NCBI GenBank assembly: GCA_036873755.1
Contig: JAVTVY010047994.1
Location: 158,171 to 222,170, forward strand
Direction of reading: 5' to 3'
DNA length: 64,000 nt
From: Hanleya hanleyi
Lineage: Eukaryota; Mollusca; Polyplacophora; Lepidopleurida; Hanleyidae
The translations under genes and the position numbers were made by a program. The notes under the pieces were generated by a model. The model did not search any database and was not told where the DNA came from. It saw only the letters and a program-made list of their open reading frames with translations. Below, piece by piece: positions 1 to 8,830 of this stretch; position 1 is the first letter of the stretch, and each line of letters starts with the position of its first letter.

Positions 1-267
1 ATCATGTGATGCCCTACTTGTTGAAAATTACAGATCTACCACACCTCTTGGATGATACGAAAGTTATTCATACCTATATATTTTGTAAGCCTAGCCTATA
101 TCTGTTTCCGTAGTGGTTTGAAAACCTGTAATTTATCAGATTTCTCGAGTCTGTTCTCTGCCGGATGAAGGCCGAACAGAATCCCGTAATATACCGGATA
201 TCGCTCCGCAATAATGGAGACTCACGATTCGCAAGCCATCTCATGGATGGCGAAGTGTACGCAAATG
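1..267 (+). mobile_element. 9-bp-TSD element, copy 1 (5' part outside window)
   Basis: This matches two fuller copies at 18288-18711 (+) and 44868-45316 (-). All three end in ...GTGTACGCAAATG. The copy begins mid-element at the window edge, at the point equivalent to 'ATCATGTGATG' in the copy near 45120, and ends at 267, where the arm satellite resumes. The other copies are flanked by exact 9-bp duplications, so GCTTATCGG (268-276) should also precede the missing 5' end. It encodes nothing recognisable; the 68-codon frame at 165-371 runs out into the satellite and is not a gene. Confidence 0.85.
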
Positions 268-1575
268 GCTTATCGGGGTCTCCCTATCAAGTCAATCGGG
301 TGGGTGCATGTAAAATGAGGATTTGTCTCGAAAATATAAAAAGCGGAACACGGACTTTACCCCTACAATAGAGGAAAACCCCTATCAACCCTATCCCAAA
401 GGGCGAATATCGATCCCCCGGGCTGATCGGGGCCTGGGTGCAGGGTGGGTGTATGTAAATTTAGGATTTGTCCCGAAAATATAAAAGGCGGAACACGGAC
501 TTTACCCCAACAATAAGGGAAAACTCCTATCAGCCCTATCCCAAAGGGCTAATATCGGTCCCCTGGCTTATCGAGACCTGCTCAGAGAGGTAGGGTGGGG
601 AGTGGGTGCATGTAAATTTAGGATTTGTCCCGAAAATATAAAAAGCGAAACACGGACTTTACCCCTACAATAAGGGAAAACTCCTATCAGCCCTATCCCA
701 AAGGGCTAATATCGGTGCCTGGCTTATCGGGGCCTGCTGAGAGAGGTAGGGTGGGGGAGTGGGTGCATGTAAATTCAGGATTTGTCCCCGAAAATATAAA
801 AAGCGGAACACGGACTTTACTCCTACAATAGGGGAAAACTCCTATCAAGCACGTCTAGGTAGGCTTATCGGAGTCTGCCGCCAGAGGTAGGATGGGGGAG
901 TGGGTGCATGTAAATTGAGGATTTGCCCCGAAAATATAAAAAGCGGAACACGGACTTTTCCCCTAAAATAGGGGGAAACTCCTATCAACCTTGTCCAAAA
1001 GGGCTAATATCGGTCCCTGGCTTATCGGGGCCTGCTGAGAGAGGTAGGGTGGGGGAGTGGGTGCATGTAAATTGAGGATTTGTCCCGAAAATATAAAAAG
1101 CGGAACACGGACTTTATCCCTAAAATAGGGGAAACTCCTATCAACCACGTCTAGTGGGGCTTATCGGAGCCTGCCGACAGAGGTAGGATGGGGGAGTGGG
1201 TGCATGTAAATTGAGGATTTGTCCCGAAAATATAAAAAGCGGAACACGGACTTTACCCCTACAATAGGGGGAAACTCCTATCAACCTTGTCCAAAAGGGC
1301 TAATATCGGTCCCTGGCTTATTGGGGCCTGCTGAGAGAGGTAGGGTGGGGGAGTGGGTGCATGTAAATTGAGGATTTGTCCCCAAAATATAAAAAGCGGA
1401 ACACGAACTTTACCCTACAATAGGGGAAAACTCCTATCAACCACGTCTGGTGGGGCTTATCGGAGCCTGCCGACAGAGGTAGAGTGGGGGAATGGGTGTA
1501 TGTAAATTTAGAATTTGCCCCGAAAATATAAAAACGGACTTTACCCCTAAAATAGGGGAAACGCCTATCAACCAG
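268..1575 (+). repeat. satellite of the left arm, about 9 units of 141-159 bp
   Basis: Units are recognised by 'AAATATAAAAAGCGGAACAC' or close variants near 332, 475, 633, 791, 935, 1086, 1227, 1386 and 1527. Two unit types alternate for much of the array: a longer one ending in 'AAAGGGCTAATATCGGTCCC' and a shorter one ending in 'CACGTCTAGTGGGGC', so spacing alternates between about 141-147 and 151-159 bp. Open frames on either strand here are by-products of the repeat. Each unit has a TATAAAAA string, but no transcript can be shown. Confidence 0.9.
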
Positions 1576-2010
1576 GTCTAGAGGGTCATGTATAGACCGG
1601 AGAGAGAACAACAACAACACCAACAAGTGTTCATATAGTTTATTATCCCCTCCCGTACATCATACCCACGATGGAGGAGCCGCGTTGGGTATGTTTACAA
1701 TACAAGTAGGCTCTTGTCCAATCAGAAGCCGCCATTTGGCGCTGCATCTGTCATATTCGTTCTTGCCCGTTAGATGTATTCCCGGCTGCTCTTATCCAAT
1801 CAAAAAAACATGTACTCTGTTCATGTCCATGTATACATACTCTGTTCATGTCCATGTACATACACTCTGTCCATGTCGCTATATAGCTGAAATATTGCGG
1901 AATGCGACGTTAAATCTTAATTCTCTCTCTTCATGTACATGCACTCTATCCATGTACATGTTTCTTGTCCATGTCCATGTAGCCTGTCCATATACATGTA
2001 CCATCACCAA
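1575..2010 (+). repeat. arm module X1 (left), with SINE-tail-like core
   Basis: The module contains 'TAGTTTATTATCCCCTCCCG' (an outward AATAAA on the minus strand), a stretch with 'CCAAATGGCG', CATG-rich repeats (TTCATGTCCATGTATACA and variants), and a core near 1880-1925 reading 'GCTGAAATATTGCGGAATGC' followed by GACGTTAAAT and TCTCTC. The core resembles the 3' tail of the SINE at 62410-62745. The module recurs at 3940-4385 and, inverted, at 7804-8200 and 8831-9760. The 174-codon frame over 1685-2209 crosses several repeat types and is not considered a gene. Confidence 0.8.
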
Positions 2011-2565
2011 GGGGGTGTGTGGAGGTGTGTTTGGGGTAGAGAGGGACCATCCTTGGTCCGAATACGTCGTCGGGATGTCATTTTGTAGCTCTCGGGGTAT
2101 AGACCCCGATTTGAGGGATGTCCGCGTCATCTGTGACGTCATTGGTGACGTCATCAGTACGAGTAGTAGCCAAAGTGGGCATTTTGAGGCAGTGAAGGAA
2201 GGTAGTTGAGGTAGAGAGGGACCATCCTTGGTCCGAATGCGTCGTGGGAGGTGTCATTTTGTAGTTCTCGGGGTGTACATCTCGATTTGAGGGATGTTCA
2301 CGTCATCTGTCACGTCATCGGTGACGTCATCAGTACGAGTTGTAGCCAAAGTGGGCATTTTGGGGCAGTGAAGGAAGGTATTTGGCGTAGAGATGGGTCA
2401 CTATTGGTCCGAATGCGTCGTGTGGGGTATCAGTGTGAAGCTCTCGCAGTTGGTCAGAGGGTTTTTCCCGTCGTTCCTCCGTCTTCCGTACGGATAGTGG
2501 TCAGAACGGACCGTGTGGGGTATCAGTGTGAAGCTATCGTGGGTCAGACTGGCTTGTTTTCATAA
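2010..2565 (+). repeat. CRE-rich subrepeats of the left arm
   Basis: About three degenerate units of roughly 180 bp carry 'GGACCATCCTTGGTCCGAAT', a TTTGTAGCTCTCGGGGT block and clustered TGACGTCA palindromes (2134-2141, 2146-2153, 2322-2329, plus TCACGTCA at 2310-2317). TGACGTCA is the consensus cAMP-response element bound by CREB/ATF proteins. The inverted counterpart lies at 8235-8830. A regulatory role is inference. Confidence 0.75.
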
Positions 2566-2603
2566 AAAACGGAACACGGACTTTACCCCTAAAATAGGGG
2601 AAA

Positions 2604-3938
2604 TACAAGCGTCTAGTCCGTCATTCATAATTCAGCCGTCGTCCATTAAAGAATATCCGCGTCCATAATCCAAAGACCTATTCCATATCCATATAACAGT
2701 ATTAGCACCAAATTCAAAACAGACAATCATAGTATACATAAACATAGGCTAGTTTCCTGCAAGAGAGAAGCGGTCAACAGTTTTCAATGATGCCGACAAG
2801 ACATCATGATGTTCCAAAAATATAAAATCCGTATCGCTGATCAGTATTCTTAATCCATAATAATCGTTGTAAAGTCGTCATCTAGAGAATGATGTATCTC
2901 AGTCACGCTTTGATTGTGCCTGTTCATATGAGCACCATGAGGATCTTGAAGTACATGGGTTCATACGGCCCCTAGCCCCGGGTTAAGCGGAATTAGACAC
3001 AAGTTACGAAACGTAACGCCATAGATCTTGCACGCTACGTTCGTATTTTGCTATCAGCATGCGATATGTATCGCCAAATTTGAGAAACTTTGAGTGGAGG
3101 CGCTTGGAGGAATAGCCCTGTTTTATAAGTTTCTGCAACAATGTTTTGTGACGTTGATTGAAATCGTCACAATTAACACAGGATCTGGCAAATGCTACTA
3201 GGCGAGATATGTATACGCCATATGCAGGTCCCACTGGAATATTACTGTCCAGAAAGGGATAGTTTACGATGTCGAAATTGTAATCATCTCTTTTGTCATA
3301 AAGTCGGCGAGAGAGAATGCCCGCTTCATTTTTATAGAGATATAGATCTAAATATGATGTGCCTGTAGGGCTATCTGTAGTTTCCTTCAAATCCAGTGAA
3401 GGTGGATATATATCCTTCACTGCGTCATTTATATAGCGATTATCCACAGCGAGAAGATCGTCTATATAGCGTTTGGTGAATGAGAAGGAACGGGCTTTGA
3501 ATGGATCGGTTTTTGAAAGCGCCTGCATATAGTCATATTCATAAGAGAACAGATACAGGTCAGCCAACAGGGGTGCGCAATTAGTATCCAATGGAATACC
3601 TATATGCTGTTGATATATTGTGTTGCCAAATTTCACTTAGATATTTTTAATGAGAAATTCAAGCAACTCTATAAACAAAGAAACATCCCATGAATGATAT
3701 CTCTTGTATGTAGTCGAGCTAAAGAATGCTTTATGGCTTCCGACATTAATATATCTACGATCAGTTTTCTTGAACACAGATACTATTAATGAACTTAGAC
3801 GGTCAATAAGGTCTTGATGAGGGATTGTAGTATAGAGAGTCGAGAAATCCCATGTGGATACATGTCTGTACGGTATGTGACCTTTAGCATCAAGTTCCTC
3901 CGTCAGACATTTTGAGTTTTTTAATCTCCACATATCAA
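2604..3938 (-). mobile_element. Penelope-like RT element, copy 1
   Basis: The minus-strand element inserted in the left arm between 'AAAATAGGGGAAA' and 'CAACCAGGCCTGG'. Its 3' end (GACGCTTGTA on the minus strand, at 2604) is the same as in copy 2 (13969), while the 5' ends differ, as expected for 5'-truncated target-primed insertions. The 400-bp 3' UTR (2604-3003) contains a block with 'TCTAATTCCGCTTAA' and 'GCGTGACTGAGATAC' on the minus strand that recurs alone elsewhere. Compared with the matching place in the opposite arm (8185-8215), a few host bases appear lost at the insertion. Confidence 0.8.
3004..3938 (-). pseudogene. reverse transcriptase, Penelope-like type, 5'-truncated with one stop
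   Basis: Reading on the minus strand, the frame shows 'STWDFSTLYTTIPHQDL' (RT motif A region), then an in-frame TAA near 3635 where copy 3 has a TAT codon, then 'QQHIGIPLDTNCAPLLADLY' (fingers/palm), 'KRYIDDLLAVDN' (the YIDD catalytic box), 'SYLDLYLYKNEAG' and 'RLYDKRDDYNFDIVNYP', ending in WRYVS. The expected GIPMGTN motif is GIPLDTN here, so this copy is also changed in the palm. The order and motifs resemble the large metazoan RT family with 'GIPMGTNCAPLLADL', which I place with Penelope-like RTs. That clade assignment is from memory. No endonuclease domain is visible. The N-terminal third is missing and is found in copy 3 (25930-27255). Confidence 0.8.
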
Positions 3939-3939
3939 C

Positions 3940-4385
3940 CAGGCCTGGAGGGTCATGTTTAGACCGGAGAGAGAACAACAACAACAACACCAAAACGTAT
4001 TCATATAGTTTATTATCCCCTCCCGTACATCATACCCACGATGGAGGAGCCGCGTTGGTATGTTTACACAATAGGTAGGCTCTTGTCCAATCAAAAGCCG
4101 CCATTTGGCGCTGCATCTGTCATATTCGTTCTTGCCCGTTAGATGTATTCTCGGCTGCTCTTATCCAGTCAAAAAAAAACTATGGACTCTGTGCATGTCC
4201 ATGCATACATACTTTGTTCATGTCCATGTACATACACTCTGTCCATGTCGCTATATAGCTGAAATATTGCGGAATGCGACGTTAAGTCCTTAATTCTCTC
4301 TCTCTCTTCATGTACATGCACTCTATCCATGTACATGTTTCTTGTCCATGTCCATGTAGCCTGTCCATGTACATGTACTATCACC
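3940..4385 (+). repeat. arm module X2 (left)
   Basis: This is a second copy of the module at 1575-2010, sharing 'TATTATCCCCTCCCGTACAT', the GCCATTTGGCGCTGCATC block, CATG repeats, and the 'GCTGAAATATTGCGGAATGC' core. It lies between the RT insertion and the 21-bp array. Its inverted partner is 7804-8200. Confidence 0.8.
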
Positions 4386-4911
4386 AATCTGTATTATACC
4401 AAATCTGTCCTGTATTGTACCATATTTGTCCTCTGTTATACCATATATGTTATGTATTATACCAAATCTGGGCTGTATTATACCGTATCTGTCCTGTATT
4501 ATACCAAATCTGTGTTGTATGTTACCATATCTGCCCTGTATTTTACCATATATGTCCTGTATTATACAATATATGTTCTGTATTATACAATATTTGCCCT
4601 CTATTATACCATATCTGTGCTGTATTATACCACATCTGTCCTGAATAATATCATATCTGTGCTGTATTATACAATATCTGTCCTGTGTTATACAATATCT
4701 GTCCTGTATTATACCAAATCTGTCCTGTATTGTACCATATTTGCCCTGTATTATACAATATATGTTCTGTATTATACCAAATCTGTGCTGTATTATACAG
4801 TATCTGTCCTGTATTATACCAAATCTGTGATGTATTATACCATATCTGTCCTGTATTGTACCATATATGTCCTGTATTATACAATATATGTTCTGTATTA
4901 TACAATCGGAT
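4386..4911 (+). repeat. 21-bp minisatellite, left arm, about 25 copies
   Basis: The unit is close to 'TCTGTCCTGTATTATACCAA' plus one base. Because 21 is a multiple of 3 and stops are rare in the unit, long open frames exist on both strands (4329-4913, 4310-4648, 4651-4944). They translate to repeating heptads rich in Y, C, I and T and are artefacts of the repeat. The inverted partner (7305-7803) has one or two fewer copies. Confidence 0.95.
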
Positions 4912-4955
4912 AGCGGTTGTCGTGAATAACAACAAGTTCAGCAAGGTTCTTACAG

Positions 4956-4961
4956 TTTATT
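4956..4961 (-). terminator. poly(A) signal AATAAA, left arm (minus strand)
   Basis: TTTATT here is AATAAA on the minus strand, at the mirror position of the signal at 7251-7256. It would serve a transcript reading outward from the centre through the truncated gene copy at 5182-5460. No transcript start is visible for that copy. Confidence 0.45.
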
Positions 4962-5181
4962 ATCCCCAATGTTACATCATACCCAGGCTGGGGGAGCCGC
5001 CCTGGGCATGTTTAGTATGTTCACAGCAAAACAAATTGAAATATCAAACACCATGTTCTATTATTTAACACACAGTCACATTAGGTGCAAGTGTTTACTG
5101 AGCTCAAGTCAACGATCAGCATGTATACATATAGAGTATGTACGGCATGTTATGGTATTCATCAGTGCACGGGTGAAGCGT

Positions 5182-5460
5182 TCATCCGAGGGGGTTGATC
5201 AGTTTAGCCACGAAGAACGTAACATTGGTGACCCTCTCCACTGTCCACTTGGTGTTGGGGCGTTGTTTTGGGGCCCATTCCAAGGAATCCACGGTGTCCA
5301 GTTTCTCCAGCATCGTCTCTAGCGACGCCTGGTTAATGATGGTAAACGGTTGGTCAAATACCCGGATGTTGCTGCTCGGGTAAAAGTATCGGACTTGGTC
5401 TGTCTCCTTATGCTGCAGCACATAACCAAACGCTAGATTCAACTTGAAGGCCGTAGTTTG
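5182..5460 (-). pseudogene. C-terminal fragment of the zinc-finger protein gene (mirror copy)
   Basis: The minus strand encodes about the last 90 codons of the protein at 6132-7025, ending in the same NPLG and stop. It starts abruptly at the palindrome breakpoint, without the zinc fingers. The frame is still open. About ten residues differ from the full copy, for example 'DSLEWAPKQRPNTKW' here against 'DPLKWDQTQRPNTKW' there. By hand, the mismatches include at least as many amino-acid-changing as silent ones, which argues against strong selection on this part since the duplication. It is most simply a by-product of the inverted duplication. Confidence 0.8.
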
Positions 5461-5600
5461 TAGGTCACCTCCGCTTCTGTTCAGGTGACCGCAACTGACC
5501 TTTGGCCCCTGCGTGTGCTGACAAAATATACCAGATAAAAATTGCGCGCAGGGGCCAAAGGTCAGTTACGGTCACCTGAACGGAAACGGAGGTGACCTCA
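5461..5600. repeat. hairpin at the palindrome breakpoint
   Basis: Two near-perfect inverted arms of about 50 bp (about 5461-5513 and 5551-5599) flank a 37-bp loop. The stem includes CAGGTGACCG, 'CTGACCTTTGGCCCC' and the reverse complements. It begins exactly where homology between the giant arms stops. No clear TSD is seen, so whether it is a small MITE or an original part of the element is open. Confidence 0.8.
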
Positions 5601-6078
5601 CAGAGGTCATATGCAAATTACTGAGATCAACAGGTGTCCAAATGCTCTTGCAGAATACCGGATAATAATGGTGCGCATGGGTCAAAGGTCACTTCCGTTC
5701 AATATGGGTCATCATAGATACTCAAACTTCTTATTATCAATACATCTACAATACTGACCTACTACTTCCGACAGGGGGCACCACCTGTCTTGTGACAACT
5801 TTCGGTTCCGGACTCGTGACAGTAAACATGGAAAACCCCGGATGTAAGATGGGGACCCGGATGTAAAACCACAGTACCCGGATGGAAGACGGAGGAACGA
5901 CGGGAAAAACCCACTGGGAAACCCGGATGTTGACACGGTCCCGGATGTAAAATCCACTGCCCACGCATACACACACGCGCGCGCGCAATGCGGTTCAGTC
6001 GTGCACCAGTACATCTCGGTCCTCGACTTGGAGGTAGTTGAACTGAGTGTGCTAAAAATAGATCACCAGCTAGCGTGC
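5601..6078 (+). other. upstream region of the zinc-finger gene
   Basis: There is no convincing gene in this stretch. Between about 5830 and 5955 the motif CCCGGATGTAA or a variant recurs five or six times, interleaved with 'GAAGACGGAGGAACGACGGG', which also occurs in both arms (about 2466-2490 and 8315-8340). An (AC)n/(GC)n run lies at 5966-5985. Minus-strand frames across 5712-6202 follow these repeats and have no recognisable domain. Confidence 0.6.
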
Positions 6079-6113
6079 TATAAAAGGAAAGCGGCCTGAC
6101 CGTTTCATCAGAC
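6079..6113 (+). promoter_or_regulatory. core promoter: TATA box and initiator
   Basis: TATAAAAG at 6079-6086 is followed by TCAGAC at 6108-6113, with the A at 6110 about 31 bp downstream of the first T of the TATA box. This is the usual TATA-to-start spacing for RNA polymerase II. The start codon follows 22 bp later at 6132, giving a very short 5' UTR. It is inferred from motif and spacing only. Confidence 0.6.
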
Positions 6114-6131
6114 ACTCTGTCAACCACCAAG

Positions 6132-7025
6132 ATGTTCACTTGTACTACGTGCTCGAAATCATTCACTCGTCTGCACGACTTGCGCCGCCATGAGGCTACC
6201 AAGCACGAAGGAACCGCCCGGTATCGCTGTACGATATGTGCACTGTCGTTTCAGCGCCCAGATCATTTACAGCGCCATGAACGTTCAATTCATGGGCCAC
6301 CCAAGCGTTCATGCGAAGAATGTGGTCGGCTTTTCAAACTGACCAGTCAGTTGCTGCGACACCAACGCATACGACACCCTATTCCGCAGCCACGTTTGCA
6401 GGTAGAGGAGCCTGCAGGCACCAGTATCGAGACAGCGGGAACTCCCACCCATCGCACGAGGACCGATGATGATGATGTCGCCCTAATTCAACAGTCAAAT
6501 TCCGACAACAAGACCCTGGGCCAGATTTTGTACGACGTGGAGGGCAAAGTACACTTAGCGAGCGAACCCATAAATGTTCCTAGCGATCTGCTACACGAAG
6601 ACCATCCAGGGAGTGACATCTATCGGCGCCATTGGCCCATGATCCGGCACTGTTTCCACCGCCATCGCCCTATTCAAGATATCTACAATTTCCGACTGAC
6701 CAACCTCGCCCGTCTACGCAGCTACGTGGAAGCCATCTTCAACGATCAAACTACGACCTTCAAGTTGAATCTGGCGTTTGGTTATGTGCTGCAGCATAAG
6801 GAGGCAGACCAAGACCGATACTTTTACCCGAGCAGTAACATCCGGGTATTTGACCAACCGTTTACTATCATTAACCGTGCGTCGCTAGAGACGATGCTGG
6901 AGAAACTGGACACCGTGGATCCCTTGAAATGGGACCAAACACAACGCCCCAACACCAAGTGGACAGTGGAGAGGGTCACCAATGTTACGTTCTTCGTGGC
7001 TAAACTGATCAACCCCCTCGGATGA
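6132..7025 (+). CDS. C2H2 zinc-finger protein of the inverted-repeat element
   Basis: A 297-residue intact frame. Three C2H2 fingers come first, all C-X2-C-X12-H-X4-H: C4/C7/H20/H25, C33/C36/H49/H54 and C61/C64/H77/H82. A Pro/Thr/Asp-rich linker follows (about 83-115), then a conserved-looking domain (about 120-297) with 'DIYRRHWPMIRHCF', 'DIYNFRLTNL', 'TTTFKLNLAFGYVLQH', 'RYFYPSSNIRVFDQPF' and 'NTKWTVERVTNVTFFVAKL'. I recall this domain from N-terminal regions of large metazoan mobile-element proteins that also carry a B-type DNA polymerase. This is unverified, and no polymerase is present here: the frame stops at NPLG, about where the longer proteins continue. The fingers predict nucleic-acid binding. 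The ATG at 6132 is chosen because it directly precedes finger 1 and lies just below a TATA/initiator pair, with A at -3. No intron is needed. It could be a truncated non-autonomous derivative or a real short protein acting on the element's repeats. Confidence 0.75.
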   Translation: MFTCTTCSKSFTRLHDLRRHEATKHEGTARYRCTICALSFQRPDHLQRHERSIHGPPKRSCEECGRLFKLTSQLLRHQRIRHPIPQPRLQVEEPAGTSIETAGTPTHRTRTDDDDVALIQQSNSDNKTLGQILYDVEGKVHLASEPINVPSDLLHEDHPGSDIYRRHWPMIRHCFHRHRPIQDIYNFRLTNLARLRSYVEAIFNDQTTTFKLNLAFGYVLQHKEADQDRYFYPSSNIRVFDQPFTIINRASLETMLEKLDTVDPLKWDQTQRPNTKWTVERVTNVTFFVAKLINPLG

Positions 7026-7304
7026 ACGCGTCACCCGTGCACTGATGAATACCATAACATGCCGTGCATACTCTATATGTATACATGCTGATCGTTGACT
7101 TGAGCTCAGTAAACACTTGCACCTAATGTGACTGTGTGTTAAATAATACAACAAGGTGTTTGATATTTCAATTTGTTTTGCTGTGAACATACTAAACATG
7201 CCCAGGGCGCCCCCCCCCCCCAAGCCTGGGTATGATGTAACATTGGGGATAATAAACTGTATGAACCTTGCTGAACTTGTTGTTATTCACGACAACCGCT
7301 ATCC
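7026..7304 (+). other. 3' region of the zinc-finger gene (start of right arm)
   Basis: Mirror of 4912-5181. It includes a C-run at 7211-7221 and 'AAGCCTGGGTATGATGTAAC' before the AATAAA. No other gene is seen. Confidence 0.7.
7251..7256 (+). terminator. poly(A) signal AATAAA for the zinc-finger gene
   Basis: AATAAA lies 226 bp after the stop codon, followed by the GT-rich 'CTTGTTGTTATTC'. The same GGATAATAAACT string recurs further out in modules X2 and X1 of the right arm (near 8112 and 9679), so alternative outer ends are possible. Confidence 0.55.
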
Positions 7305-7803
7305 GATTGTATAATACAGAACATATATTGTATAATACAGGACAGATATGGTATAATACAGCACAGATTTGGTATAATACAGGACAGATACTGTATAATA
7401 CAGCACAGATTTGGTATAATACAGAACATATATTGTATAATACAGGGCAAATATGGTACAATACAGGACAGATTTGGCATAATACAGGACAGATATTGTA
7501 TAACACAGGACAGATATTGTATAATACAGCACAGATATGATATTATTCAGGACAGATGTGGTATAATACAGCACAGATATGGTATAATAGAGGGCAAATA
7601 TTGTATAATACAGAACATATATTGTATAATACAGGACTTATATGGTAAAATACAGGGCAGATATGGTAAAATACAACACAGATTTGGTATAATACAGGAC
7701 AGATACGGTATAATACAACCCAGATTTGGTATAATACAGAACATATATGGTATAATAGAGGACAAATATCGTACAATACAGGACAGATTTGGTATAATAC
7801 AGA
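7305..7803 (-). repeat. 21-bp minisatellite, right arm, about 23-24 copies
   Basis: Inverted counterpart of 4386-4911. Order and variant units match that array, apart from one or two units missing near the inner end. Open frames on both strands are repeat artefacts. Confidence 0.95.
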
Positions 7804-8200
7804 TTGGTGAGAATTAAGAGACAGAGAGAGAGAATTAAGGGCTTAACGTCGCATTCCGCAATATTTCAGCTATATAGCGACATGAACAGAGTGTATGTAC
7901 ATGGACATGAACAGAGTATGTATACATGGACATGCACAAAGTACATGGTTTTTTTTTGATTGGATAAGAGCAGCCGAGAATACATCTAACTGGCAAGAAC
8001 GAATATGACAGATGCAGCGCCAAATGGCGGCTTTTGATTGGACAAGAGCCTACCTGTATTGTAAACATACCCAACGCGGCTCCTCCATCGTGGGTATGAT
8101 GTACGGGAGGGGATAATAAACTATATGAATACGTGTTGGTGATGTTGTTGTTGTTCTCTCTCCGGTCTATACATGACCCTCCAGGCCTGGTTGATAGGGC
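7804..8200 (-). repeat. arm module X2 (right)
   Basis: Inverted counterpart of 3940-4385, with an (GA)n run at 7815-7838, the TTAACGTCGCATTCCGCAAT core, CATG repeats and 'GAGGGGATAATAAACTAT'. Because no RT element is inserted here, 8185-8215 shows the uninterrupted site equivalent to the insertion in the left arm. Confidence 0.8.
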
Positions 8201-8234
8201 TTTCTGCTATTTTAGGGGTAAAGTCCCTGTTCCG

Positions 8235-8830
8235 CTTTTTATGAAAACAAGCCAGTCTGACCCACGAGAGCTTCACACTGATACCTCACACGGTCCATTC
8301 TGACCACTATCCGTATGGAAGACGGAGGTACGAAGGGGAAAACCCACTGGGCAACTGCGCATGCGCCGATTGGCGCGAGCTCCAATGAAAACAAGCCAGT
8401 CTGACCCACGAGATCTTCAAACTGATACCCCACACGACGCATTCGGACCAATAGTGACCCATCTCCACACCAAATACCTTCCTCCACTGTCCCAAAATGC
8501 CCACATTGGCTACAACTCGAACTGATGACGTCACCGATGACGTGACAGATGACGTGAACATCCCTCAAATCGGCATATACAGCCCGAGAACTACACAATG
8601 ACACCTCCCACGACGCATTCGGACCAAGGATGGCCCCTCTCTACCCCAACTACTTTCCTTCACTGCCCCAAAATGCCCACTTTGGCTACTATTCGTACTA
8701 ATGACGTCACAGATGGCGCGGACATCCCTCAAATCGGGGTCTATACCCCGAGAGCTACAAAATGACACCCCCACGACGTATTCGGACCAAGGATGGTCCC
8801 TCTCCACCCGAAACACACCCCCACACACCC
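8235..8830 (-). repeat. CRE-rich subrepeats of the right arm
   Basis: Inverted counterpart of 2010-2565, with TGACGTCA at 8526-8533 and 8702-8709 and related TGACGTGA sites near 8540 and 8551. Translated frames here follow the repeat units. Confidence 0.75.

Noticed and set aside
963..1626. Minus-strand frames in the satellite, also at 9699-9899
   Set aside because: They follow the satellite period and repeat the same peptide with each unit. Products of the repeat.
1685..2209. 174-codon plus-strand frame
   Set aside because: It runs across CATG repeats, the SINE-tail-like core and CRE subrepeats, and is not maintained in the right arm.
4386..4911. CRISPR array
   Set aside because: Units are contiguous 21-mers with no unique spacers, in a eukaryotic repeat context and without cas genes.
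4310..4944. Long overlapping frames on both strands in the 21-bp array
   Set aside because: They arise from a 21-bp unit (divisible by three) lacking stops. Mirror frames appear in the right arm at 7268-7776. No start context or domain.
5712..6202. Minus-strand frames opposite the zinc-finger gene promoter, including a 146-codon frame
   Set aside because: They overlap the TATA box, the CCCGGATG repeats and the start of the zinc-finger gene on the other strand, with no domain.
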